A stretch of 64,000 bases of DNA from Nocardioides sp. PD653-B2 (GTDB lineage: Bacteria > Actinomycetota > Actinomycetes > Propionibacteriales > Nocardioidaceae), in contig NZ_BDJE01000016.1 in assembly GCF_002117935.1 (NCBI RefSeq), positions 62,001 to 126,000 on the forward strand. The letters are read 5' to 3'. This document shows, piece by piece, positions 25,019 to 33,587 of the stretch; the stretch's first letter is position 1; every line of letters starts with the position of its first letter. The position numbers and the translations under genes were made by a program. Under the pieces are notes generated by a model, which had not been told where the DNA came from, did no database searches, and was given only the letters and a program-made list of their open reading frames with translations.

Positions 25019-26232
25019 GGAGCGGTCACCGCGGTGCTGATCGCCAGCGCTCCGGTGAGGGTGCGGTGCACCGGGCATCGGTCGGCGATCTGGGTCAGCC
25101 GGGCGCGCTGCTCCTCATCGAGTGCGCCGACGAGCCGAATCTCGCGGTCGATGTGCTCCATGGCGCACGGTCGGCCGTTCGGGTCGGAGCAGTCCTCCGA
25201 ATGGCTGCGCCGGTGGCTCAACCGTACCGACACGTGCTCGAGGGGATATCCCTTGCGGTCGGCGTACATCCGGATGGTCATGGAGGTGCAGGCCCCGAGC
25301 GCCGAGAGCAGCAGGTCGTAAGGGGTCGGTCCGGTGTCGTCGCCCACTCCCTGAGGCTCGTCGGCGGCCCAGACGTGTCGCCCGGCCTGGATGCTCTGGG
25401 TGAGCCGGCCCTGGCCGGACTCCTCGACCAGGACGGTGCCCCCGGGTGCGGGCGGAGCGGTCGGGAGGTCGGGGAGGTAGCGCGCTGCCCAGGCGGCGAG
25501 GACGTCGGCGGCGTACTCGGCGTCGGCGCGACAGGTCAGGAGGTGGTCGGCGCCGTCGAGGGTGACGAAGCTCTTGGGGTGGCGGGCGGCATCGAAGATA
25601 CGGCGGGCGTTGTCGATGCCGACCTGTTCGTCGGTGGGTGAGTGCAGCACCAGCAGCGCCCGGTCCAGGTTCTTCAGGATCACGTCGAGATGGTGGGCGT
25701 CGGCGTCCTGGAGCAGTTGGGCCCCCACCGTGAAGGTGCGCCCAGCGAGAGTGACCTCGGCGCGGCCGTTCTGGCGCAGCCGGTCCTGGGCCTCCTCTGG
25801 GAACAGGTGCCGGATGTGGCCCGGATCGAAGGGGGCACCGATGGTGGCGACTGCGGTCACGCTGGGCAGCTGGGTGGCCGCGGCGAGTACCGCCGCGCCG
25901 CCGAGGCTGTGGCCGATCAACAACCGCGGGGGTTCATGGGTCGAGCCGAGCGCCGCGGCGGCCGCGACCAGGTCCTCGACGTTGGAGGTGAAGCTGGTGT
26001 TGGCGAAGTCGCCGTCGCTGGAACCCAGGCCGGTGAAGTCGAAGCGGAGGACACCGAATCCCTTCTCGACCAGCCGTCGGCTGATCCGCGAGGCCGCTAC
26101 AACATCCTTGGAGCAGGTGAAGCAGTGGGCGAAGAGCGCGTAGGAACGGGGCCGATCCTCGGGAAGGTCCAGGCGACCGTCCAGCTGGTCGCCGCAGGAG
26201 CCGCGGAAGGTGAACCGCTCGGTCCTGCTCAC
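25015..26232 (-). CDS. Alpha/beta hydrolase fused to an OsmC-type thiol peroxidase domain
   Basis: A 405-residue bifunctional protein. Residues 1 to about 250 are an alpha/beta hydrolase with nucleophile elbow GHSLGGA, an acid in HSPTDEQVGIDNARRIFD and a late GADHLLT histidine. Residues about 275-405 are OsmC/Ohr-like, with a conserved cysteine in LLSALGACTSMTIRMYADRKG and a second in HRRSHSEDC. Fusions of this kind are known in bacteria; the OsmC part reduces organic hydroperoxides. The GTG start at 26232 overlaps the upstream stop. Confidence 0.88.
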   Translation of the reverse strand: MSRTERFTFRGSCGDQLDGRLDLPEDRPRSYALFAHCFTCSKDVVAASRISRRLVEKGFGVLRFDFTGLGSSDGDFANTSFTSNVEDLVAAAAALGSTHEPPRLLIGHSLGGAAVLAAATQLPSVTAVATIGAPFDPGHIRHLFPEEAQDRLRQNGRAEVTLAGRTFTVGAQLLQDADAHHLDVILKNLDRALLVLHSPTDEQVGIDNARRIFDAARHPKSFVTLDGADHLLTCRADAEYAADVLAAWAARYLPDLPTAPPAPGGTVLVEESGQGRLTQSIQAGRHVWAADEPQGVGDDTGPTPYDLLLSALGACTSMTIRMYADRKGYPLEHVSVRLSHRRSHSEDCSDPNGRPCAMEHIDREIRLVGALDEEQRARLTQIADRCPVHRTLTGALAISTAVTAP

Positions 26233-26543
26233 CTCCGCAGCACCTCTTCGAGCTGGCGGACCGACGGGGCTCCCTCCAGGCCTCGTTCGGTGGCATAGAG
26301 CCGGCAGGCCACGGTGGTGCCGTCCGCGACGGGGAACGGGTCCGTCCCGTCGACGAGGATCGTCGGCGATCCGTGAAAGCCCGCGACCGCGGCGTCGTTG
26401 CTCGACAGGACCTGGACCTGGGGGACCTCGATGATGACGCTGGCGCCCAGGTTGCGGGCAGCGTGGTTGACACGGTCCAGCGCAAGGTCACGGTTGGGAC
26501 AATCGTCGAGCACCATGATGGTGATGTCGCGGCTGATGGACAT
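26229..26543 (-). CDS. Small thioredoxin-fold protein (annotated in relatives as alkylmercury-lyase-like)
   Basis: A 104-residue protein with VLDDCPNRDLALDRV near the N-terminus (a single Cys-Pro) and FHGSPTILVDGTDPF as the cis-Pro loop, so a thioredoxin fold with one redox cysteine. Similar small proteins are sometimes labelled alkylmercury lyase, but the MerB catalytic set is not seen here. It sits between DUF427 copy 2 and the hydrolase-OsmC gene in one operon, so a role in thiol handling is likely. ATG 26543 is followed by MSISRDITI. Confidence 0.6.
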   Translation of the reverse strand: MSISRDITIMVLDDCPNRDLALDRVNHAARNLGASVIIEVPQVQVLSSNDAAVAGFHGSPTILVDGTDPFPVADGTTVACRLYATERGLEGAPSVRQLEEVLRR

Positions 26544-26547
26544 GGCG

Positions 26548-26901
26548 TCACCGCCCTCGGGCGAACAGCCGGCGCAGGGCGCCGCCGGAGATCTGCTCGC
26601 CGGTAGTTGCGGGGTCGGTGTTGGTGACGCGGACGCCACCCCAGAAGGCGAGGTGACTCTTGATGTCGCGGGCGGCTGGCTTGGGGCTCTGGTATTGCCA
26701 GGCCGCTGCACGGTTGGTCTTGCCGTCGACGGTGATGTCGTAGTAGCTGGCCACACCCTTCCAGGGGCAGGTGGTCTGCCGGCTGCTGGGAGACAGCCGG
26801 TCCCAGTCGATCGAGTCGGGCGGGAAGTAGTGGTTGCCTTCGACGATCACGGTGTCGTCGCTCTGGGCGATCACGGTGCCGTTCCAGATGGCGTAGGTCA
26901 T
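26548..26901 (-). CDS. DUF427 domain protein, copy 2
   Basis: A 117-residue protein that shares the core VEGNHYFPPDS, CPWKGVASYYD and AAWQYQSPKP blocks with the copy at 18990-19322, and adds a C-terminal tail of about 15 residues. The start ATG 26901 has AGGAGAA upstream. It is 4 bp from the small thioredoxin-fold gene. The duplicate occurrence of this uncharacterised domain in two thiol-related operons of the same neighbourhood supports a redox link. Confidence 0.85.
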   Translation of the reverse strand: MTYAIWNGTVIAQSDDTVIVEGNHYFPPDSIDWDRLSPSSRQTTCPWKGVASYYDITVDGKTNRAAAWQYQSPKPAARDIKSHLAFWGGVRVTNTDPATTGEQISGGALRRLFARGR

Positions 26902-27063
26902 GGCTGGGTTCTCCTTCGTGTCGGTGCGAAGCCTGAGTCGGATGCGCGTGGTGTTCATCTCTGGAACGTCGAGGACGGTCGACTCCGACCCGGACTGTCT
27001 TCCTGCTGACACATTCATCGGGAACTGCTGCGGGTTGGTGGGCCGCGGTTCGTCGGTGGCGGC

Positions 27064-27906
27064 TCAGGTGCGGTGGTGCGGATGCTCGCCGAAGAGCGGG
27101 ACGTTGGAGCCGGCCGCCGGCCCGGAGAGCCAGGCGCGGGTGTGCTCGTAGGAGCGGTTGATCAGGTCGTCGGCTTGGCTGAAGTCGGTTGGGGCGATGG
27201 CGATCGGACACAGGGGCGGGACTACGCGCAGGTCAACCCTGCCGGCGTAGCGCTCGACGTCGAGGCTGAGGCGCTGGTGGATCACCAGGTTTGCCGCGAG
27301 CAGGGCCAGGCCGAGCGCCGAGTGTGGCGGCTGCTCCAGTGCGCAGGAGTAGCCGGTAGCAAGCACCCAGACGATGTCCGCGCCGAGGTCGACGGCGTGG
27401 GAGATGGGGGTGTTGTTGACGACCCCGCCATCGATGTGGGCACGTCCGTCGATGATGACTGGTGGCAGCACCCCGGGGATGGCGGCGGAGGCGAGGATCG
27501 CCTCGGTGGCTGCGCCGTGCGAGAGCACCACACCCGAGCCGGTGAGCACGTCGGTGGCCACGACGTGGAACGGGATCCGTGCGTCCTGGAGGTTCTCGAA
27601 GCGCAGGTGGTCGGCTAGGAGTCGGCGGAGTCCGCTGTTGGCGACGAGATGGTTGCTGCGGCCGGCGAAGCCGAGCAGCCCGCGCAGCGGGTGGGCGGGG
27701 AATACATCGGAACGCCGCAGCGTCCGCCATACCGTCGCCAACTCCTCCAGCGGAGCGTCGGCCGCAACCCAGGCGCCATTGAGCGCACCCACGGAGGCGC
27801 CGATGACCAGGTCCGGTCGTTCCCCGGCCTCTCGCAGCGCCGTCAGCATGCCGACCTGGGCTGCTCCCAGGTTGGCTCCTCCGGAGAGCACGAACGCGGT
27901 AGTCAT
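27064..27906 (-). CDS. Patatin-like phospholipase
   Basis: A 280-residue cytoplasmic serine hydrolase. It has the oxyanion loop GGANLGAAQVG, nucleophile GASVG (Ser-His-free dyad) and the catalytic aspartate in DGGVVNN, spaced as in bacterial patatins of the RssA type. It probably cleaves acyl chains from phospholipids or related esters. It begins 3 bp after the stop of the flavoprotein reductase gene, so the two are one transcription unit. Confidence 0.88.
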   Translation of the reverse strand: MTTAFVLSGGANLGAAQVGMLTALREAGERPDLVIGASVGALNGAWVAADAPLEELATVWRTLRRSDVFPAHPLRGLLGFAGRSNHLVANSGLRRLLADHLRFENLQDARIPFHVVATDVLTGSGVVLSHGAATEAILASAAIPGVLPPVIIDGRAHIDGGVVNNTPISHAVDLGADIVWVLATGYSCALEQPPHSALGLALLAANLVIHQRLSLDVERYAGRVDLRVVPPLCPIAIAPTDFSQADDLINRSYEHTRAWLSGPAAGSNVPLFGEHPHHRT

Positions 27907-27909
27907 CGC

Positions 27910-29280
27910 TCAGTCGCCGGTCGGGTGGAGATTGCGGAGGGCGTCTTCGATGCCGCGGTGGAACGTGGGGTAGGCGTAGATCATCGAGCGCAGCTGCACG
28001 ACCGGAACGCGTGCGTGAACCGCCACAGCCAGCGCACCGAGCACCTCACCACCGTGGGGGCCCACGGAGGTGGCGCCGACCAGGATCCCCCGGTCGGCGT
28101 CCTCGACGAGCTTGATGATCCCCTCGTTGCCGACCTTGTGCATCCAGCCTCGGGCAGACGACGGCACCTGGCTGAAGCCGATCCTGACCGCGAGACCGGC
28201 GGCCCGGGCCTGTTCTTCGGTCAGGCCGACGGACCCGACCTCGGGGTCGGAGAAGGTGACCCGCGGAACCGCGTGGTAGCTGGCGGCAGGCCCGTCCTGG
28301 CCGAGGATGTCGCGCACGACGATGTCGGCCTGGTACATCGCGACGTGGGTGAACGCGCCGCGGCCGGTGAGGTCACCGACGGCCCACAGCCCGGCGGCGG
28401 CCCGAAGGCGGTCGTCGGCCTCGAGCGCGGGAGTGTCGGCGGCCAGGTCGTAGGCCTCCAAGCCGAGATCGCCGAGTGCCGCACGCCGCCCCGTGGCCAC
28501 CAGGACACGGTCGGCGACCACCACGTCGCGGTCGCCGAGAGCCACGGTGAACGAGGTTCCGTCGTGGTCCACCCGCGCGACGGAGGTGCCGGTCCGCACG
28601 TCGATTCCTTCAGCACCCAACACCTCGGTCAGCAGCCGCCCGGCCTCCGGCTCCTCGCCCGGTAGCAGCCGGTCGGCGGCCTCGACCAGCGTCACCGTGG
28701 TGCCGAAACGGGAGAAGACCTGGGCGAACTCCACGCCGATCGCGCCACCGCCGATCACCACCAGTGAGGTCGGCGGTTGCTCAGCCTGGACCGCGCCGCG
28801 GTTGGTCCAGTACGGCAGTTCGGCGAGGCCGGGGATCGGCGGGACCGACGGCACGGTCCCGGTGGCCACGACGATGCCGCGGCGGACGGTGAAGACCTGG
28901 TCGCCGACGGTGACCTCGCCACGGCCGGTGATCTTCGCGCGACCGCGCACGAAGGTTCCGCCCTTGCCGACGAAGCGGTCGACAGCGACCTGGTCGTCCC
29001 AGGTGTCGGTCGCCTCGGCCCGGATCCGGGTGGCGACCAGACTCCAGTCGGGCTCGATGCTGGCCGGCCCGGCGATCGTCTCGGCGCGGCGAACGTCGGC
29101 AACCATACCGGCTGCGCGCACCATCATCTTGGTCGGGACGCACCCCCAGTAGGGGCATTCGCCGCCGACAAGCCCGGCCTCCACGCCCACCACGCTCAGG
29201 CCTGCCGCAGCGAGGCGGCCGGCCACCTCCTCGCCACCGACACCCAGTCCGATGACCACCACGTCGACCTGCTCGGCCAT
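27910..29280 (-). CDS. FAD-dependent pyridine nucleotide-disulfide oxidoreductase
   Basis: A 456-residue flavoprotein. An N-terminal FAD site reads VVVIGLGVGGEEVA, the redox-active disulfide is ECPYWGCVPTK (Cys42, Cys47), the NAD(P) site is LVVIGGGAIGVEFA, and a C-terminal dimerisation domain ends with YPTFHRG. This is the lipoamide dehydrogenase / mercuric reductase superfamily. It lacks the C-terminal cysteine pair of MerA, so mercuric reduction is not supported; the substrate is an unknown disulfide. A good ribosome binding site (AGAAGGAG) precedes ATG 29280. Confidence 0.88.
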   Translation of the reverse strand: MAEQVDVVVIGLGVGGEEVAGRLAAAGLSVVGVEAGLVGGECPYWGCVPTKMMVRAAGMVADVRRAETIAGPASIEPDWSLVATRIRAEATDTWDDQVAVDRFVGKGGTFVRGRAKITGRGEVTVGDQVFTVRRGIVVATGTVPSVPPIPGLAELPYWTNRGAVQAEQPPTSLVVIGGGAIGVEFAQVFSRFGTTVTLVEAADRLLPGEEPEAGRLLTEVLGAEGIDVRTGTSVARVDHDGTSFTVALGDRDVVVADRVLVATGRRAALGDLGLEAYDLAADTPALEADDRLRAAAGLWAVGDLTGRGAFTHVAMYQADIVVRDILGQDGPAASYHAVPRVTFSDPEVGSVGLTEEQARAAGLAVRIGFSQVPSSARGWMHKVGNEGIIKLVEDADRGILVGATSVGPHGGEVLGALAVAVHARVPVVQLRSMIYAYPTFHRGIEDALRNLHPTGD

Positions 29281-29398
29281 GTCCCTGCTCCTTCTCCTGA
29301 TGTCGCCCAAGTCAGGCGCTGCGCGTCGTACCCGGGTTTGGGTGGGGCGTGCTCGACCAAACCTCCGCGGCTGGCCGGTGCGTCCGTAGAGTGTCAGC

Positions 29399-30100
29399 GT
29401 GGTGACACAGTTCCTGCCCGGGCGAGGGCCTGATCCCGCCGCGGTGCGCGGCGCCGCCTGGGTGGCCCGCTGCGTCGGCCGGGGCGAGACGGTCCCGCTG
29501 GGACCCGAGGACGTGGCCGCGCTGGCCGGGTCGCTGCAAACCCGGTCTCTGCAGCCAGGTCAGGTGTTGTTCGCGGCGGGTACCGGACCGGCCGGGGTCT
29601 GGCTCGTGAGGTCGGGCCAGGTGGAACTCGCGGTCGGGTCCGGTCGCCGACGGGCAGTGCTGGCCATGCTCGGCGAGGGCGATGTCGATGGCGACATCCC
29701 GCTGCTTTTGCGGATGCCTCCGCCCTACACCGCACGCGCTGTGGATCGGGTCGAGTGCCTCTTTCTGTCTCCCGAGGAGTTCGACCGGCTGATCACCTCT
29801 CGCGGACAGCTCGCCCGGCGCTGGCTGACCAGTGTCGCGGCCCGCCTGGCCTCCAGCCAAGGCCGCCTGGTCGGACTCCTCGGTGGCACCTTGACCGCCC
29901 AGACAGCACGCCTGCTGCTCGACGAGGCCGATCGGGACGGACGTATCGCGTTGTCGCAAGCCACCATCGCGGCGATGCTGGGGGCGCGCCGACCCAGCGT
30001 GAACAAGGTGCTCGGTGAGCTCGCGAACGCGGGACTCATCGAGGTGTCCTACCGCAGCATCCGGCTGCTGGATACCAAGGGTCTTGGCGCGCTCGCCTGA
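29399..30100 (+). CDS. Crp/Fnr-family regulator 1
   Basis: A 233-residue regulator with a cNMP-binding-like beta-roll (LQPGQVLFAAGTGPAGVWLVRSG ... GEGDVDGDIPLL) and a C-terminal winged HTH whose recognition helix is ARRPSVNKVLGELANAGLI. It lacks an N-terminal cysteine cluster, so no iron-sulfur sensing is evident. The GTG start has TAGAGT (29387-29392) 6 bp upstream, suggesting a leaderless message, but no copy of the palindrome is found before it. It is divergent from the disulfide reductase gene. One of two candidates to bind the repeated palindromes nearby. Confidence 0.85.
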   Translation: MVTQFLPGRGPDPAAVRGAAWVARCVGRGETVPLGPEDVAALAGSLQTRSLQPGQVLFAAGTGPAGVWLVRSGQVELAVGSGRRRAVLAMLGEGDVDGDIPLLLRMPPPYTARAVDRVECLFLSPEEFDRLITSRGQLARRWLTSVAARLASSQGRLVGLLGGTLTAQTARLLLDEADRDGRIALSQATIAAMLGARRPSVNKVLGELANAGLIEVSYRSIRLLDTKGLGALA

Positions 30101-30123
30101 CCGCGGCAACCGTGAGCCGCTGT

Positions 30124-31140
30124 TCACCCGCGTACCCGGGTACGGGAGAGCACACCCATGCTCGAGACGACGTACGGGATGAGGTAGTTCGCCACCACCC
30201 GGACCCCGGTGGCGGGGTCAAGCTGGCCGGCGAGAATGGGGTCTCCCAGGTTGACCGCGGTCAGCACGGTGCCCACGACCAGAGCGATCCGGGTGGCGGT
30301 GGCGAAGGTCGCGCCGGTCGCGATCAGTCGCCCCGCCTGCCACCAGCTGCGCCACGCAAGTTCGGTCGTCTCTAGGTCGACCCTCTCCGGCGCGGCGTCG
30401 TCCTCCGTGGGCTCGTCCGGGGCTCGGAGCCGCCGCAGTCCGCCGCTGGGAAACAGCACAGGGACCTCGAGGCCGAGCTCGGCGTAGAGCCGGTTGGGGA
30501 CGGAGATGTCGGCCAGGTAGAGCTCACCGGTTTCGGGCGCCGCGAGCAGCCCCTGCTTGGGGAGGGCGAGGGTCATCGTGGCGGCGGCGTGGACCGTGCA
30601 AGGCCCGGCGATGCCGGAGTCCATGTCCAGGCCCGACGGTCCGTCGAGAGACAGCGTCGGGACGGCAAGGCTGTTCGCCCACGCAGCCAGCTCCGCGACC
30701 CGGCCCCGGAGAGGACCGGTGAGTCCGTAGCCGACGAGGGCGTCGATCACCAGGTCACTGGATCCCGGCTCCTCGGTCTGGGTGGCACCGCACGCGGTTG
30801 CGGCCCGCACCTGGGCCTCGAGCAGCGGCCCCGGTCTGAGGGTCCCGGCTACGACGACCTCGACCCGTACGCCGTGGTTGGCCAGATGGCGGGCCGCGAC
30901 CAGACCACCGCCGGCGTTGTTGCCGGATCCGGCCAGGACGGTCACCGAGCCGGGCGTGAAGCGTGCCTGGGCGAGCTCGGCCAGACTCCGTCCGGCGTTC
31001 TCCATCATCTGTGCCAGGCCGATGCCGTAGGTGCTGATCATCAGCTCGTCGACCCGCCGCATCTGCGCGACGCTGATTGCAGGCACCCGGTCGGCAGGCA
31101 GCCACCGGGAGGGGTCGCTCGCTCCGGGTCCGGTTGTCAT
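30124..31140 (-). CDS. NAD(P)H-hydrate epimerase domain fused to a NrtS-like membrane domain
   Basis: A 338-residue protein. Residues about 20-235 are a YjeF-N/NnrE domain, with SGNNAGGGLVAARHLANHG, the LVIDALVGYGL strand carrying the catalytic Asp, and DGPSGLDMDSG. Residues about 270-335 hold two hydrophobic helices in the pattern ATRIALVVGTVLTAVNLGD then VVANYLIPYVVSSMGV, which resembles the small nitrate/nitrite transporter domain NrtS. The usual C-terminal dehydratase (NnrD) is absent. Site C is centred 41.5 bp before this ATG, with CAGTCT 6 bp upstream of the start. The fusion partner call is from memory of the NrtS pattern. Confidence 0.7.
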   Translation of the reverse strand: MTTGPGASDPSRWLPADRVPAISVAQMRRVDELMISTYGIGLAQMMENAGRSLAELAQARFTPGSVTVLAGSGNNAGGGLVAARHLANHGVRVEVVVAGTLRPGPLLEAQVRAATACGATQTEEPGSSDLVIDALVGYGLTGPLRGRVAELAAWANSLAVPTLSLDGPSGLDMDSGIAGPCTVHAAATMTLALPKQGLLAAPETGELYLADISVPNRLYAELGLEVPVLFPSGGLRRLRAPDEPTEDDAAPERVDLETTELAWRSWWQAGRLIATGATFATATRIALVVGTVLTAVNLGDPILAGQLDPATGVRVVANYLIPYVVSSMGVLSRTRVRG

Positions 31141-31174
31141 AGCCCAAGACTGCTGGCGAGAAGGTCGGCGAACT

Positions 31175-31188
31175 GTAAGCGCGCACAC
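31175..31188. promoter_or_regulatory. Crp-like palindrome, site C (bidirectional)
   Basis: GTAAGCGCGCACAC lies between the divergent NnrE-NrtS gene and the radical SAM gene. The centre is 41.5 bp from ATG 31140 (minus strand) and 43.5 bp from ATG 31225 (plus strand). The minus promoter has CAGTCT 6 bp before the start codon; the plus promoter has TAGCGT (31212-31217), a TANNNT -10 box, 7 bp before the ATG. Confidence 0.7.
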
Positions 31189-31224
31189 CGAACGCCCCAG
31201 GGGTGCCGCCCTAGCGTGAAGTCC

Positions 31225-32787
31225 ATGACGATCTCCGAGACCGACCAGCAGCCACGCGAACGCGACGAAGTGTTCCTCGAGCTCACCCGGTCGATCTGCC
31301 CTGTCTGCAAGCGCACCATCGACGCCGAGGTCAATGCGCGGGAGAACCAGGTGTTCTTGCGCAAACGCTGCCCCGAGCACGGCGAGTTCGAGGCCCGGGT
31401 TTACGGCGATGCCGAGATGTACGTCGACATCCAACGGTTCAACAAGCCGGGCACCCGACCGCTGCAGACCCAGACCGTGGTCAAGGACGGCTGCCCCTCG
31501 GACTGCGGGCTGTGCCCCGAGCACAAGCAGCACGCCTGCCTGGGCATCATCGAGGTCAACACCGGCTGCAACCTGGACTGCCCGATCTGCTTCGCCGACT
31601 CCGGCAGCCCGCGTGCCAACGGCCCCGATGGCTACTCCATCACCCTCGAGCAGTGCGCGACCATGCTGGACGCATTCGTCGCGGCCGAGGGGGAACCCGA
31701 GGTGGTGATGTTCTCCGGCGGAGAGCCGACCATCCATCCCGACATCCTGGCGATGATCGACCTGGCTCAGGAGCGTCCGATCAACGCGGTGAACCTCAAC
31801 ACCAACGGCATCCGGCTGGCCTCCGACAAGAGCTTCGTGGCCGAGCTGGGTCGACGCAACAGGCCCGGGCGCCGGGTCAATATCTACCTGCAGTTCGACG
31901 GCCTCGAAGCCGCCACTCACACAGCGATCCGTGGACGTGACCTGCGCGGGATCAAGCAGAAGGCATTGGACAACTGCGCCGAGGCCGGCCTGACAGTCAC
32001 GCTGGTCGCCGCCATCGAGAAAGACGTCAACGAGCACGAGATCGGGCCCATCATCAGACACGGGCTAGGACATCCCGCCGTCCGCTCTGTGGCCTTCCAG
32101 CCGGTCACCCACTCCGGGCGCCATGTCGAGTTCGATCCGCTGACCCGGCTGACCAACTCCGACGTCCTGCATTCGATCGCTGACCAGCTGCCGCAGTGGT
32201 TCACCCTCAGTGACTTCTTCCCGGTGCCGTGCTGCGCCCCGACCTGCCGATCGATCACGTACCTGATCACCCAAGGCCATCCCGACGATCCGGACTTCGG
32301 GCTGGTCCCGGTCCCACGGCTGTTGCAGGTCGAGGACTACCTCGACTATGTCTCCAACCGCGTGATCCCCGACTACGCCATCCGCGAAGCGTTGGAGAAG
32401 TTGTGGAGCGCTTCAGCGTTCGTCGGAACCGAGACCAATGACGAACGGCTCACCCAGGTCGCCGAGGCGTTGGACTGCGCCGATGCCTGCGGGGTCAACC
32501 TCCCCGAGGCGCTGGCCGGAATCACCGACAACGCCTTCATGATCGTGGTCCAGGATTTTCAGGATCCCTACACGCTCAACGTCCGCCAGTTGATGAAGTG
32601 CTGCGTGGAGGAGATCACCCCCGACGGCCGACTGATCCCGTTCTGCGCCTACAACTCCGTGGGCTACCGCGAGGAGATCCGCGCGAAGATGAGAAGTGTC
32701 GAGGTGGCTCCTGTGGTCCCCAACGCCTTGCCGCTGCAACCCCAACTGGCGGCCACCCCCTACGGCAGCAAGCGAGTATCCCCATGA
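31225..32787 (+). CDS. Radical SAM protein of the Tes/MJ0619-like group (COG1964 type)
   Basis: A 520-residue radical SAM enzyme. The N-terminus carries a zinc-ribbon-like CPVC (25-28) with Cys49, then a cysteine-rich segment (Cys90, 94, 97, 105). The radical SAM cluster is CNLDCPICF (Cys115, Cys119, Cys122), followed by MFSGGEPTIHPD and LNTNGIRLA. Further cysteines near PVPCCAPTCRS could hold extra clusters. This layout matches the family containing archaeal tetraether synthase (Tes) and MJ0619. The substrate here is unknown, possibly a lipid. It leads a three-gene operon with a methyltransferase and an SRPBCC protein, overlapping the next start (ATGA). Confidence 0.8.
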   Translation: MTISETDQQPRERDEVFLELTRSICPVCKRTIDAEVNARENQVFLRKRCPEHGEFEARVYGDAEMYVDIQRFNKPGTRPLQTQTVVKDGCPSDCGLCPEHKQHACLGIIEVNTGCNLDCPICFADSGSPRANGPDGYSITLEQCATMLDAFVAAEGEPEVVMFSGGEPTIHPDILAMIDLAQERPINAVNLNTNGIRLASDKSFVAELGRRNRPGRRVNIYLQFDGLEAATHTAIRGRDLRGIKQKALDNCAEAGLTVTLVAAIEKDVNEHEIGPIIRHGLGHPAVRSVAFQPVTHSGRHVEFDPLTRLTNSDVLHSIADQLPQWFTLSDFFPVPCCAPTCRSITYLITQGHPDDPDFGLVPVPRLLQVEDYLDYVSNRVIPDYAIREALEKLWSASAFVGTETNDERLTQVAEALDCADACGVNLPEALAGITDNAFMIVVQDFQDPYTLNVRQLMKCCVEEITPDGRLIPFCAYNSVGYREEIRAKMRSVEVAPVVPNALPLQPQLAATPYGSKRVSP

Positions 32788-33587
32788 GCGCTGGACTGGA
32801 CGCCGCGGCGGTGAAGGCGTGCTGTGCCGCCGGCTACTCCTCCGACCTGGTCTCGCTGCTACTCGGCGACAGCTACCACCCCGGCGGCCTCACGCTGACC
32901 CGACAACTTTTCGACCGGGTCGGCCTGAGGGCTGGACAGCGACTGGTCGACGTTGCTTCCGGGCGCGGGACGAGCACTTTGCTTGCCGCCCAGGAGTACG
33001 GCGCTCGTGTCGAGGGTGTCGACCTCTCGGCGGGCAACGTCGCACTGGCTTCCGGGGCCGCCGCTGCCGCCGGTCTCGCGGACCGGGCCGAGTTCCACCT
33101 GGGTGACGCGGAAGATGTTCCGCTCCCCGACGGGTGCGCGGACGTGGTGATCTGTGAGTGCGCGTTGTGCACCTTCCCCGACAAGCGCACCGCTCTGGCG
33201 GAGATGGCCAGGTTGGTGGTGCCCGGCGGCCGGGTCGGGATCACCGACGTCGCTGCGGACCGCGATCGGCTCCCCGATGAGCTGACTGGACTCACCGCCT
33301 GGATCGCCTGCGTGGCCGATGCCCGACCGTTGGCCGAGTACGCCGACCTGGCCGCTGAAGCCGGCTTTCGAGTGCTGACCACCGAACGTCACACCAACGC
33401 GCTGAGCCGGATGATCGACCAGATCGAGGCCAGGCTCGAGCTCTTCCGGATGACCGCCAAACCGCGCCTGGAAGCACTCGGCATCGACTTCGCGAAAGCT
33501 GGCCCGGTGCTCGAAGCCGCCCGCCGGGCCGTCGATGACGGCACCCTCGACTACGTCCTGATGGTGGCGGAGAAGCCATGCGAGTGA
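32784..33587 (+). CDS. Class I SAM-dependent methyltransferase (ArsM-like N-terminus)
   Basis: A 267-residue methyltransferase. It starts with AVKACCAAGYSSDLVSLLLGDSYHPGG, whose paired cysteines recall arsenite methyltransferases, and then has the SAM site LVDVASGRGTSTLLA, acidic loop VEGVDLSAGN, and HLGDAEDVPLPDG. The strand VICECALCTFPD holds two further cysteines. Whether it methylates arsenic or an organic substrate made by the upstream radical SAM enzyme cannot be decided from sequence. It overlaps both neighbours. Confidence 0.75.
   Translation: MSAGLDAAAVKACCAAGYSSDLVSLLLGDSYHPGGLTLTRQLFDRVGLRAGQRLVDVASGRGTSTLLAAQEYGARVEGVDLSAGNVALASGAAAAAGLADRAEFHLGDAEDVPLPDGCADVVICECALCTFPDKRTALAEMARLVVPGGRVGITDVAADRDRLPDELTGLTAWIACVADARPLAEYADLAAEAGFRVLTTERHTNALSRMIDQIEARLELFRMTAKPRLEALGIDFAKAGPVLEAARRAVDDGTLDYVLMVAEKPCE

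Noticed and set aside
27910..29280. Mercuric reductase (MerA)
   Set aside because: The redox site reads CPYWGC rather than the MerA C-VNVG-C form, and the C-terminal cysteine pair needed for mercury is absent.
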